This document shows, piece by piece, positions 1 through 6,814 of a stretch of 11,013 nt of DNA. Location of the stretch: the NCBI GenBank assembly GCA_003525045.1, contig DQGF01000158.1:4181-15193 (forward strand), written 5' to 3'. The notes below the pieces were generated by a model, which was given only the letters and a program-made list of their open reading frames with translations, had not been told where the DNA came from and did not search any database. The position numbers were made by a program, and so were the translations under genes. Positions within the stretch are counted from its first letter, which is position 1. Each line of letters opens with the position of its first letter. This DNA comes from Pseudomonas sp. (GTDB taxonomy: Bacteria; Pseudomonadota; Gammaproteobacteria; Pseudomonadales; Pseudomonadaceae).

Positions 1-20
1 CGTGGCTGTGGGATTTTCAT
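1..20 (-). CDS. Possible first codons of a divergent gene leaving the window
   Basis: On the minus strand an ATG lies at 20-18, preceded by a purine-rich Shine-Dalgarno-like run (GGAGG at 36-32, 11 bases upstream). The frame stays open to the window edge and reads MKIPQP. Only six full codons are visible, so neither the coding status nor the function can be judged. If real, the gene is divergent from rnfA and the 1-107 interval holds both promoters. This is an inference from the ribosome-binding site alone; chance is a fair alternative. Confidence 0.22.
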
Positions 21-107
21 ATCTGGTCCGCCCTCCTTCCTTGCCGGATAATGCCTAACCTTGTTAGACAGCTTAATTAGAAAGCCCCCGTTCTTGCCGG
101 CACGATC

Positions 108-677
108 ATGACCGAGATACTGCTTACGCTTATCAGCGCTGCCCTGATCAACAACCTCGTGTTGCACTGGCCGCTGGGCGTCGATCCACTGTTGGGCAGC
201 GAGCGCCGCCAAGTGCATGCGCTGGGCATTGCGACGACAGGCCTGATGCTGATTGTCGGCATGTCGAGCCACGCGCTTTATCATTGGCTGCTGGTTCCTT
301 TGGGGCTGACGTCGCTACGTCTGTTCGTGTTTCTGCCACTGAGCGTGCTGTTGATCGCGCCAATGTTGAAACTGCTTGCGCGGTTGCTTGAGAAGCTTTC
401 GTTCGAGGGCCTCTGGCCGCTGCTGCTGGGTAACGCCGGGGTGCTCGGTCTGGCGCTGATCAACGCTCAGGATGACAAAGGCTTCTTCCACGCCACGGCC
501 TTGAGCCTCGGCGCCGGGCTGGGTTTCTGGCTGGTACTGAGCCTGTTCAGCGACTTGCGCCAGCGCACACTCGATAACGATATCCCCCTGCCCTTTCGCG
601 GCCTGCCGATCGATCTGATCGGCGCCGGACTGATCGCAGTGGCTTTTCTCGGATTCAGCGGGCTGATCAAAACATGA
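108..677 (+). CDS. rnfA: RnfA-like (RsxA-like) membrane subunit lacking the [2Fe-2S] cysteines
   Basis: A 189-residue polytopic inner-membrane protein that aligns along its whole length with RnfA/RsxA (about 193 residues). Shared landmarks are the start [10 protein letters not shown] at 15-16, and the C-terminal PFRG (162-165) followed by GFSGLIK. RnfA normally pairs with RnfE, and together they hold an intramembrane [2Fe-2S] cluster through two cysteines in each subunit. Here both positions are changed: the LGLCP motif reads LGVDP (Asp26) and the TNCAVLG motif reads GNAGVLG (Ala110). The protein contains no cysteine at all. The ATG at 108 is the only plausible start because an in-frame stop lies at 78-80; no clear Shine-Dalgarno precedes it. 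It overlaps rnfB by four bases (ATGA), implying translational coupling. The family assignment is secure; the electron-transfer role is doubtful for this copy. Confidence 0.9.
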   Translation: MTEILLTLISAALINNLVLHWPLGVDPLLGSERRQVHALGIATTGLMLIVGMSSHALYHWLLVPLGLTSLRLFVFLPLSVLLIAPMLKLLARLLEKLSFEGLWPLLLGNAGVLGLALINAQDDKGFFHATALSLGAGLGFWLVLSLFSDLRQRTLDNDIPLPFRGLPIDLIGAGLIAVAFLGFSGLIKT

Positions 678-1684
678 GTCTGATTCAACGCATCGACGCC
701 CTTTTGCCGCAGACCCAGTGCGGCAAATGCGGCCACCCCGGATGCAAGCCTTACGCCGAAGGCATCGCCAGCGGCGAGCCGATCAACAAGTGCCCGCCGG
801 GCGGCAACGAAACCATCGAGGCCCTGGCTGAACTGCTGAAGGTACCGGTGCTGGACCTGGACATCAGTCGCGGTTCGGCTCCCGCGCAAATCGCCTATAT
901 CCGCGAGGCCGAGTGCATCGGTTGCACCAAATGCATCCAGGCTTGCCCGGTGGACGCCATCGTCGGTGCAGCCAAACTGATGCACACGGTCATTGTCGAC
1001 GAATGCACCGGTTGCGACCTCTGTGTAGCGCCCTGCCCGGTGGATTGCATCGAGATGCGGCCATTGCCGTTGACCACGGTAGTACCGGTCGTCGGCGGCC
1101 TGGCGTTCACTCTTGATGAGCAACGGGCTCGCGCCGCCAAACGCAATCACGCACGGCGCCGCTTCGAACAGCGCAACGCCCGCTTGCGTCGCGAAGAAGA
1201 ACAGAAACTCGCCGAGCGCCACGCCCGCGCGCAACGTGCCGTACCGCAGCACAGTGACGTGACGCTCGACCCGGTGCAGGCAGCCCTTGAACGCGTCCGC
1301 GCGCAAAAGGCCGCCAATGCCGATGCGGCACTGAAAAAGGCCAGGATCGACCTGGCGATGAGCCGCGCGCAACTGAACAAATCGCTCAAGGCTTTCGGGC
1401 ATCCGCCGACTTTCGAGCAGCAATCGCAACTGATCGTGCTGCAACAGCAGTTCGAGGCCGCCGAGCAAGCCTTGGCCAGACTGGAGGGCGGTGCTGCACC
1501 TGCCCCGGCGCCTGTTGTCCCGGTGAAGAATGCGCAGCTGAATCGGGCGAAGATCCAATTGGCCATGCGCCGTGCCGAACTCAAGAAAGCTCAAGCCAGT
1601 GAAGCATCGGTCGAACATATTGAAGCGTTGGAGCGCGCGGTGATTGAAGCCGAGCACCAGGTGGATGCCCATGCCACTTCTTGA
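674..1684 (+). CDS. rnfB: RnfB-like polyferredoxin without membrane anchor and with a long repeated C-terminal tail
   Basis: A 336-residue iron-sulfur protein. Residues 5-44 match the RnfB Fe-S domain ([14 protein letters not shown], Cys16/19/24/40). Residues 76-128 hold two ferredoxin-type 4Fe-4S motifs (Cys81/84/87/91 and Cys111/114/117/121). All twelve ligands are present. Normal RnfB has about 190 residues and starts with a membrane helix of roughly 25-30 residues. Here translation starts just before the first Fe-S domain, and the upstream in-frame codons inside rnfA encode a polar, Arg/Asp-rich string rather than a helix. After residue 145 comes a charged Arg/Glu/Ala-rich region of about 190 residues, probably helical. 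It contains two related units (about 219-267 and 288-330) sharing the pattern A-[RK]-I-x-L-A-M-x-R-A-x-L-x-K. This resembles the Ala/Lys repeats at the end of RnfC, a subunit missing from this operon. rnfB overlaps rnfD by 14 bases. Confidence 0.88.
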   Translation: MSLIQRIDALLPQTQCGKCGHPGCKPYAEGIASGEPINKCPPGGNETIEALAELLKVPVLDLDISRGSAPAQIAYIREAECIGCTKCIQACPVDAIVGAAKLMHTVIVDECTGCDLCVAPCPVDCIEMRPLPLTTVVPVVGGLAFTLDEQRARAAKRNHARRRFEQRNARLRREEEQKLAERHARAQRAVPQHSDVTLDPVQAALERVRAQKAANADAALKKARIDLAMSRAQLNKSLKAFGHPPTFEQQSQLIVLQQQFEAAEQALARLEGGAAPAPAPVVPVKNAQLNRAKIQLAMRRAELKKAQASEASVEHIEALERAVIEAEHQVDAHATS

Positions 1685-2663
1685 ATCGGTCGACGAACGC
1701 CTCCAGCAGGCCATGAAGCTGGTGTTGCTGGCCACCGTGCCGGGGATGCTGGTGTTGTTCTGGTTGTATGGCTGGGGCGTGTTGATCAACCTGATTCTGA
1801 CGGGTGTGACCGCACTGGCGGTTGAATCGGCGGTGTTGCAGCTGCGCAAGCGCCCCATCAAACCGACCTTGAGCGACGGCAGTGCGCTGGTCAGTGCGAC
1901 GCTGTTGGCACTGGCCTTGCCGCCTTATTGCCCGTGGTGGCTGACGGTCAGTGCCGCGGCCTTTGCGCTGTTGTTTGGCAAGCACCTGTATGGCGGCGTC
2001 GGCAAGAATCCGTTCAACCCGGCCATGCTCGGTTTTGCCCTGGTGTTGGTGGCCTTTCCCCAGCAGATGACCCACTGGCCATCGTCCCATGGCATGGACC
2101 TGCTCGGCGGCTTGCGCCAGGTGTTCGGCTTCAGTCTCGGCCAGACGCCGGATGCCTGGGCCCAGGCCACGGCTCTGGACAGCCTGCGGATCAACAAAAG
2201 CCTGACCATGGACGAACTTTTCACCGGCAACCCGGCATTCGGCCACTTCGGCGGACGTGGTATGGAATGGGTCAACCTGGCCTTTCTGGCGGGTGGCGCG
2301 TTTCTGCTGCAACGGCGGGTGTACAGCTGGCATGCGCCGGTCGGCATGCTGGCCAGCCTGTTCGTGATCAGTCTGCTGTGCTGGAACGGCTCCGGCTCCG
2401 ATTCCCATGGTTCACCACTGTTTCATCTGCTCACTGGCGCGAGCATGCTGGGCGCATTCTTTATCGTCACCGAACCGGTGTCCGGCGCCAAAAGCCCCGG
2501 TGCCCGACTGCTGTTCGGCGTGGGCGTGGGACTGCTGACGTATTTGATTCGCACCTGGGGCGGCTATCCGGACGGCGTTGCCTTTGCCGTACTGCTGATG
2601 AACCTGTGCGTACCGGCGCTGGAGCGGATCGCCGTGTCCAGGCAGGAGCGGATGGAGCCATGA
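1671..2663 (+). CDS. rnfD: RnfD-like (RsxD-like) FMN-binding membrane subunit
   Basis: A 330-residue polytopic inner-membrane protein, close to the 352 residues of E. coli RsxD. Diagnostic motifs are [16 protein letters not shown] (104-119), [18 protein letters not shown] (252-269) and [13 protein letters not shown] near the C-terminus. RnfD carries covalent FMN on a threonine attached by ApbE. The equivalent segment here reads [12 protein letters not shown], keeping the Asp and the acceptor Thr (Thr167). I chose the ATG at 1671 because AGGTGG ends six bases upstream; ATGs at 1644 and 1665 are in frame but less well placed. It begins inside the end of rnfB and ends with a four-base overlap (ATGA) on rnfG. 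In a standard operon rnfC would sit between rnfB and rnfD; there is no room for it here. Confidence 0.9.
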   Translation: MPLLESVDERLQQAMKLVLLATVPGMLVLFWLYGWGVLINLILTGVTALAVESAVLQLRKRPIKPTLSDGSALVSATLLALALPPYCPWWLTVSAAAFALLFGKHLYGGVGKNPFNPAMLGFALVLVAFPQQMTHWPSSHGMDLLGGLRQVFGFSLGQTPDAWAQATALDSLRINKSLTMDELFTGNPAFGHFGGRGMEWVNLAFLAGGAFLLQRRVYSWHAPVGMLASLFVISLLCWNGSGSDSHGSPLFHLLTGASMLGAFFIVTEPVSGAKSPGARLLFGVGVGLLTYLIRTWGGYPDGVAFAVLLMNLCVPALERIAVSRQERMEP

Positions 2664-3271
2664 GTCGAGCGGCGAGCGTTGTGATCCTGATGTTACTGGC
2701 AGGCCTGGGGATTGGCGCGACCTACCTCATTCAGCGCACCAGCGCGCCACACATTGCGGCGCAACAGCGCCTGATCGACAGTCGAAACCTGCTCGACCTG
2801 CTGCCCGCTGACAGTTATGACAATCAGCCGCTGGAACAGCCCCTCAGCCTTGCAAAAACAGAATTGCCTGACAGCACGCTGCTGGGTGGCTACAAGGCGA
2901 CCAAGGCCGGACAACCCAGCGCCGTATTGCTGCGCAGCCAGACCCTGGGCTATGCAGGTTCTATCGAGTTGCTGATCGCCATCGGTGCAAATGGCCAGTT
3001 GCTGGGTGTCAAAACCCTCAATCAAGCGGAAACCCCAGGGCTGGGTGGCAAGATTGCCGACTGGCCCAATGCCTGGCTTCAAGTCTTTGCCGGCAAATCG
3101 CGAGCCGAACCCGGCGATGCGGGCTGGGCGCTGAAAAAAGATCAGGGGACATTCGATCAGATCGCTGGCGCGACCATCACTTCAAGAGCGGTGATCAACG
3201 CCATCCATGACGCGTTGCGCTACTTCGATGAACACTCGCAACAGCTGATCGGGAGTAGCGCCCATGAATAA
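2660..3271 (+). CDS. rnfG: RnfG-like (RsxG-like) periplasmic flavoprotein subunit
   Basis: A 203-residue protein with an N-terminal membrane helix (about residues 6-24) and a periplasmic FMN-binding domain. Length matches RsxG (206 residues). The flavin attachment segment FDQIAGATITSRAV (165-178) is present, with Thr172 as the expected covalent FMN site; the residue three before it is Ala instead of the common Ser/Thr. ETPGLG (124-129), another family hallmark, is also intact. The correct start is the ATG at 2660, overlapping the rnfD stop as ATGA. The frame is open far upstream, but that part is the shadow of rnfD. It overlaps rnfE by eight bases. In normal Rnf the RnfG and RnfD flavins carry electrons on the periplasmic side. 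Confidence 0.9.
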   Translation: MSRAASVVILMLLAGLGIGATYLIQRTSAPHIAAQQRLIDSRNLLDLLPADSYDNQPLEQPLSLAKTELPDSTLLGGYKATKAGQPSAVLLRSQTLGYAGSIELLIAIGANGQLLGVKTLNQAETPGLGGKIADWPNAWLQVFAGKSRAEPGDAGWALKKDQGTFDQIAGATITSRAVINAIHDALRYFDEHSQQLIGSSAHE

Positions 3272-3851
3272 CTCATCGACTCTGCAAAATTCGCTGATGC
3301 TGGCGCCCCTGATCGGCGCGACGGACTCACTGATGAAGGCGCTGGGCGTGTGGCTGATATTCATCGTGGTGAGCAGTGTCTTTGGCATGTGCATGGGCGC
3401 CTTGCGCGATCGACTGATTCCGGCGACACACCTATTAGCCAGCGTCGTGCTGGCGGCCACGCTGACCAGTTGCGCGGAATTTGGGGCGCAAGCCTGGTCG
3501 CTTCAATGGCATCAACACTTGGGGGTGTATGCAGGATTGATTGCCTTGCAATGCGTCGTCATGGACCGGAGCGGTTTTTTCCAGCGTACATGGCGTGATC
3601 GCCTGCGCCTGTGTGGCCTGTTTGGCGCGTTGTTGATGGTTATGGGCCTGCTGCGAGAACTGATCGGCAGCAGCACACTGGGCAGCCACCTGCCGTGGCT
3701 GGCTGGCGCCACGCACCCGGACTGGCAAGGCTGGGTCCTGACCGCCGACGGTGGGTTGCGCCTGGCCATCCTGGTGCCCGGTGGATTCATTCTGCTCGGG
3801 CTTCTGCTCGCCGCCTGGCAGGCCTGGGCCCACCCGACTCCTTCACACTGA
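3264..3851 (+). CDS. rnfE: RnfE-like (RsxE-like) membrane subunit, shortened, one Fe-S cysteine lost
   Basis: A 195-residue polytopic membrane protein related to RsxE (231 residues). Matching segments are the N-terminal NSLMLAPLIGATDSLMKALG (10-29), LGVYAGLIALQC (86-97) and LLRELIGSSTLG (129-140). RnfE normally supplies two cysteines to the intramembrane [2Fe-2S] cluster it shares with RnfA. The first (LGLCPLL motif) is Ala14 here; the second is kept as Cys97. Other cysteines (43, 70, 117) lie elsewhere. The protein is about 35 residues shorter than RsxE and the charged C-terminal tail is missing. The start ATG at 3264 follows GGGAG (3251-3255) and lies inside the end of rnfG. It is the last Rnf-type gene of the operon, 25 bases before nth. 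Confidence 0.85.
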   Translation: MNNSSTLQNSLMLAPLIGATDSLMKALGVWLIFIVVSSVFGMCMGALRDRLIPATHLLASVVLAATLTSCAEFGAQAWSLQWHQHLGVYAGLIALQCVVMDRSGFFQRTWRDRLRLCGLFGALLMVMGLLRELIGSSTLGSHLPWLAGATHPDWQGWVLTADGGLRLAILVPGGFILLGLLLAAWQAWAHPTPSH

Positions 3852-3876
3852 CTGTCTTCGAGGAAAATCACTGTCC

Positions 3877-4515
3877 ATGAATGCTGCAAAACGCCTGGAA
3901 ATTTTCCGCAGGTTTCACGAAGACAACCCGGAACCGAAGACCGAACTGGCCTACTCGTCGCCGTTCGAATTACTGATCGCCGTGATTCTTTCGGCACAGT
4001 CGACCGATGTCGGCGTCAACAAGGCCACCGCCAAACTCTATCCGGTGGCCAATACGCCGGCCGCGATTCACGCCTTGGGCGTCGAGGGGTTGTCGGAATA
4101 CATCAAGACCATCGGCCTGTTCAACAGCAAAGCGAAAAACGTGATCGAGACCTGTCGTTTGCTGGTGGAGCGCCATGGAGGCGAAGTGCCGCAAACCCGC
4201 GAAGCGCTGGAAGCGCTACCGGGTGTCGGCCGCAAAACGGCCAACGTAGTGCTCAATACCGCATTCCGTCAGCTGACCATGGCGGTGGACACCCATATCT
4301 TCCGGGTCAGCAATCGTACCGGGATTGCTCCGGGCAAGAATGTGGTCGAGGTCGAGATGAAACTGATGAAGTTCGTGCCCAAGGAATACCTGCTCGATTC
4401 CCATCACTGGCTGATCCTCCACGGTCGCTACGTCTGCCTGGCTCGCAAGCCCCGCTGCGGCAGTTGCCGGATTGAAGACCTGTGCGAATACAAGCACAAG
4501 ACCTCGGACGATTGA
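3877..4515 (+). CDS. nth: Endonuclease III, DNA glycosylase/AP lyase
   Basis: A 212-residue protein nearly collinear with E. coli Nth (211 residues). It removes oxidised pyrimidines from DNA and cleaves the resulting abasic site in base excision repair. The helix-hairpin-helix LPGVGRKTANVVL (114-126) carries the catalytic Lys120; the catalytic Asp138 is in VDTHIFRV. The C-terminal [4Fe-4S] cluster ligands Cys187, Cys194, Cys197 and Cys203 are all present, as is LILHGRYVC. The ATG at 3877 gives MNAAKRLEIF, matching the family start; the reading frame extends upstream through rnfE but that part is not homologous. AGGA at 3861-3864 is a distant ribosome-binding site. nth following the rnf/rsx genes is a widely conserved arrangement and nth is probably co-transcribed with them. 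Confidence 0.97.
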   Translation: MNAAKRLEIFRRFHEDNPEPKTELAYSSPFELLIAVILSAQSTDVGVNKATAKLYPVANTPAAIHALGVEGLSEYIKTIGLFNSKAKNVIETCRLLVERHGGEVPQTREALEALPGVGRKTANVVLNTAFRQLTMAVDTHIFRVSNRTGIAPGKNVVEVEMKLMKFVPKEYLLDSHHWLILHGRYVCLARKPRCGSCRIEDLCEYKHKTSDD

Positions 4516-4557
4516 GGCGCTATTACGTTTTTTGATCTATCGATTGAAAAAATCTTT

Positions 4558-4586
4558 TTTACCCGCCGCAAGAATGTCGATATAAG
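4558..4586 (+). promoter_or_regulatory. Sigma-70 type promoter for the PA3496-like gene
   Basis: A -35 box TTTACC (4558-4563) and a -10 box TATAAG (4581-4586) are separated by 17 bases. They match the consensus at four and five of six positions. Transcription would start near 4592, about 30 bases before the ATG at 4623. Just upstream lies an AT-rich tract (4524-4560) that could act as an UP-like element. The assignment is by consensus only. Confidence 0.5.
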
Positions 4587-4622
4587 GAGCGCCAAAGGCA
4601 GCCTTAGCCTGGAGTTAACCTT

Positions 4623-4802
4623 ATGAGTACTGGCAAAGAGCAATTGGACGTAGAAGACGACTTTACCCCCGTTGAGGCTGATGACGCCGAACCCGTGGTT
4701 GAAGCGGCAAAGACCAACCTCAGCAAACGCCGCACCATCGACAATCTGCTGGAGGAGCGCCGACTGCAAAAGCAATTGGCCGATTACGATTTTGACCTAT
4801 GA
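4623..4802 (+). CDS. Small acidic protein of the PA3496 family (putative envelope integrity protein)
   Basis: A 59-residue protein starting MSTGKEQLDVEDDF. The first 28 residues are very acidic (DVEDD, EADDAEP), followed by a basic helical segment with SKRRTIDNLLEERRLQKQL (34-52) and the tail ADYDFDL. No signal peptide, membrane segment or cysteine is visible. GGAG at 4611-4614 is well spaced for the ATG at 4623. Its place directly after nth and the KRRxIDxLLEERxLxK core fit the PA3496 family that annotation pipelines label putative envelope integrity protein; the molecular function is unknown to me. It has its own promoter and a strong terminator right after the stop, so it looks like a short independent transcript, although read-through from nth is possible. 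Confidence 0.82.
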   Translation: MSTGKEQLDVEDDFTPVEADDAEPVVEAAKTNLSKRRTIDNLLEERRLQKQLADYDFDL

Positions 4803-4807
4803 CACCT

Positions 4808-4835
4808 GAAAGCCTCCCGCAACGGAGGCTTTTTA
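4808..4835 (+). terminator. Rho-independent terminator after the PA3496-like gene, partly bidirectional
   Basis: An inverted repeat AAGCCTCC (4810-4817) and GGAGGCTT (4824-4831) encloses a six-base loop and is followed by a T run (to 4834). The T run makes it a good + strand terminator five bases after the stop of the small gene. Read on the minus strand the same stem is followed by TTT only, so it may also weakly stop the response regulator transcript arriving from the right. Confidence 0.85.
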
Positions 4836-4885
4836 CTAAGTGCCGCCCCCGACAAACCTTTGCATGTCGTCAAACGCTGCCGCCG

Positions 4886-5512
4886 TTACACCAAGCCATT
4901 GCGTTGCGCCAATTCGATCAGATCGACCAGGGAGCGCGCATTGAGTTTCAACAACAAGCGAGTCTTGTAAGTACTGACGGTTTTATTGCTGAGGAACATT
5001 CCGTCGGCAATCTCCTTGTTGGTCTTTCCACGGGCCAATTGCTGCAAGACCATCATTTCCCGCCCGGAAAGACGATCGACCATATCGGCCTCACTGGCAT
5101 TGCCCAGACTGGAACGCACAGTGTGCAAGGCTTGATTCGGAAAATAACTGTAGCCTGACAACACAGCCTTTATTGCACTGAGCAATTCGGTCAGATCCTG
5201 TTGTTTGCAGACATAGCCGGCAGCCCCCGACTGCATGCAACGCATAGAGAAATGCCCAGGAGCCTGCGACGTCAAAATCAATACTTTCATTGGCATGGCT
5301 GCCGATGTCAGACGCGCAATGACTTCCAACCCGTCGAGTTTCGGAATTCCAATATCCAGGATTACAATATCGGGCATAAGTTCGCGGGCAAGCTGTAACG
5401 CATCCACGCCATTATCTGTTTCTGCAATGACTTCGTAGCCATGACGTTCCATCAGCATACGTACCGCAAGACGAATGACGGGGTGATCATCCACGATCAG
5501 CACTTTATTCAT
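4886..5512 (-). CDS. NarL/FixJ-type response regulator, orphan
   Basis: A 208-residue two-domain regulator. The receiver domain (1-120) has the acidic pair Asp8-Asp9, the phospho-acceptor Asp53 in VILDIGIPKLDG, the switch Thr81 and the conserved Lys103 in VCKQQD. The C-terminal LuxR-type helix-turn-helix (about 146-208) reads LSGREMMVLQQLARGKTNKEIA and continues FLSNKTVSTYKTRLLLKL. It should bind DNA when phosphorylated. The ATG at 5512 gives MNKVLIVDDHPVIR, the normal family start; a TTG at 5524 would add only four residues. The sequence resembles the BvgA/EvgA/RocA1-like subgroup used in Pseudomonas for adhesion and biofilm control, but I cannot pick a named orthologue. It is not GacA. No sensor kinase is adjacent, so its partner must be encoded elsewhere. 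Confidence 0.92.
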   Translation of the reverse strand: MNKVLIVDDHPVIRLAVRMLMERHGYEVIAETDNGVDALQLARELMPDIVILDIGIPKLDGLEVIARLTSAAMPMKVLILTSQAPGHFSMRCMQSGAAGYVCKQQDLTELLSAIKAVLSGYSYFPNQALHTVRSSLGNASEADMVDRLSGREMMVLQQLARGKTNKEIADGMFLSNKTVSTYKTRLLLKLNARSLVDLIELAQRNGLV

Positions 5513-6006
5513 GGGCAAGTCCAATTTTCGCTGTTCGAATTTTTAGAGCCCGCACAATAGCCTAGTCGTTTCCCCCATGGCATGCCGCCCCCCCCGGCCA
5601 CCTACAGCAAGAGACATTCCCTACACACAATACAGATTATTCTTACAAAAAATCTTCGAATACAATGCATCAGAAAACGTGGCAGCCTCGCGACCTTGCA
5701 TTTTTCAACAGTTTTTTGTATCGATTTGCAACCACAAAATAAAACAAAAAGACTCAGTGACCGGAAATACGGTACACAACGACTGTTGAGCTATCCTGAA
5801 AAGTAACCGATATTTTCCGAGCCAGGACTCATATCAAAACATCGCCCATTTATCATCCCTCTACCCATTCAGCCAAATAACAACGAAGTCTTTATTTAAT
5901 AAAACAGATATACCCGAACCACTAACAAACAGTTACCCTCTGAGTAGCAGACCAAAATACCTCCCGCCAACCCATGAGAAAAGACAAACTTTAATGAGAA
6001 TAAAAC
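5513..6006. other. AT-rich intergenic region with no convincing gene
   Basis: This stretch of about 490 bases is clearly richer in A and T than either flank, with many A runs. It separates the divergent response regulator gene and the gene at 6007. The open frames inside it (for example starting at 5577 and 5582) are short, lack a ribosome-binding site and have an unnatural composition, so I do not call them. It must hold the promoters of both neighbours; one candidate for the right-hand gene is listed separately. A small inverted repeat ACCG/CGGT lies at 5760-5773, inside looser CTCAGT/ACTG pairing. I see no tRNA, CRISPR or mobile element. Confidence 0.6.
5786..5814 (+). promoter_or_regulatory. 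Candidate sigma-70 promoter for the gene at 6007
   Basis: TTGAGC (5786-5791) and GATATT (5809-5814) are separated by exactly 17 bases and match the -35 and -10 consensus at four of six positions each. A transcript from here would have an untranslated leader of about 185 bases. In such AT-rich DNA matches of this quality arise by chance, so the call is tentative. Confidence 0.25.
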
Positions 6007-6702
6007 ATGGAAAAAATCAAACAAAGAATCACCAACCCCATGACACTCATTGCGATCTTCGCAACACTGTCTGAAACTTCAGCAGCTATCTCCCTGCCCT
6101 TCCTCGATGAGGAAGACAGAGATATCTACGTCTGGTTCTTGATCAGCTTTCCTTTTTATTTGCTCTTTCTTTTCTTTGCCACACTCAACTTCAATTATCG
6201 GTCGCTTTACGCCCCCTCCGATTTTGAAAAAGGCGAGCACTTCATAAAAGCCATGAAAAACGCCGAGGGCCCGGAAAAGAGCGACTCCAGGATGACATCC
6301 AAAAACTTGGCCCGTCATCAATCGATGATTGATCCCCGATCCACTCACCCTCCCTGTTACGCACAGGACCCATCAGAAACGGATCGGCAGACCCCGGCGG
6401 AGCACTACGTCCGCCTGCCGGAGCGCCTCAAAGACCTGTACATCGTTGATGTTCGCGGGATGAGCCAAAAAGTCGAAATGGGCGCCTCGCTGGAGAGGAT
6501 TCAAAAAGAACAGGGAAAACCTGCGCATGCCATCGTGTTCATCACATGTGCTGAATCGGAGAGACTACTGAAAGAGAGCACAATCAAACATTCAAAAAAC
6601 GCAAAGAAACACAGTGCATCGCTCTATGTTGCTTACAATTTGAATTCAAATGGCGTGACGGTCATTGATCAAACGTATCCATTGACGAACAACAGTCAAT
6701 AG
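6007..6702 (+). CDS. Uncharacterised protein with two membrane segments and a cytoplasmic C-terminal domain
   Basis: A 231-residue protein I do not recognise by function. Two hydrophobic segments (about 12-32 and 40-60) form a membrane hairpin, with the acidic loop DEEDRD between them. Directly after comes NFNYRSLYAPSDF (61-73), which I have the impression of seeing in other bacterial proteins with two N-terminal membrane helices. Residues 75-133 are polar and probably disordered. Residues 134-227 look like a small alpha/beta domain (LYIVDVRGM, AIVFITCAE, SLYVAYNLN). With no signal peptide and a basic N-terminus, both ends are probably cytoplasmic. The weak site GAGAA (5996-6000) precedes the ATG. 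The gene is AT-rich with AAA, ATC and AAC common, unlike its neighbours, which suggests horizontal origin. It converges with argG. A membrane-anchored sensor or defence-type effector is conceivable, but nothing in the sequence demonstrates it. Confidence 0.75.
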   Translation: MEKIKQRITNPMTLIAIFATLSETSAAISLPFLDEEDRDIYVWFLISFPFYLLFLFFATLNFNYRSLYAPSDFEKGEHFIKAMKNAEGPEKSDSRMTSKNLARHQSMIDPRSTHPPCYAQDPSETDRQTPAEHYVRLPERLKDLYIVDVRGMSQKVEMGASLERIQKEQGKPAHAIVFITCAESERLLKESTIKHSKNAKKHSASLYVAYNLNSNGVTVIDQTYPLTNNSQ

Positions 6703-6787
6703 CGCTTGAAGACCGGTCATAGGGTAGATAGGAAGGTAATCAGAACACTGCAGCGCACTGCCAGGCAGAACACCCCCCTTTCAGATT

Positions 6788-6814
6788 GGCGGCCTTGTCA
6801 ACGACAAGGCCACC
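6788..6814 (-). terminator. Strong hairpin downstream of argG, possible terminator without T run
   Basis: GGCCTTGTC (6791-6799) and GACAAGGCC (6803-6811) are a perfect nine-base inverted repeat around a three-base loop. Read on the minus strand the stem extends to twelve pairs with one G-T wobble. It lies about 37 bases beyond the argG stop, between two convergent genes. No T run follows on either strand, so it may be a transcript-end stabilising or transcription-blocking hairpin rather than a classical terminator. Confidence 0.5.

Noticed and set aside
41..69. Possible sigma-70 promoter for rnfA (TTGCCG near 41)
   Set aside because: No acceptable -10 box at proper spacing; GATAAT at 47-52 lacks a -35. 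The rnf promoter was not located.
467..1861. Long open frame on the minus strand opposite rnfA, rnfB and rnfD
   Set aside because: It is the antisense shadow of GC-rich genes: His/Arg/Gln-rich, no domain, no ribosome-binding site, and the opposite strand encodes clear Rnf subunits.
1928..2659. Upstream extension of the rnfG frame
   Set aside because: This part is out-of-frame reading of rnfD, Arg/Gly-rich; the rnfG homology begins at 2660 with a coupled ATG.
5577..5806. Two small overlapping + strand frames (70 and 74 codons)
   Set aside because: No ribosome-binding site, unnatural composition and a start in a C-rich stretch; probably intergenic.
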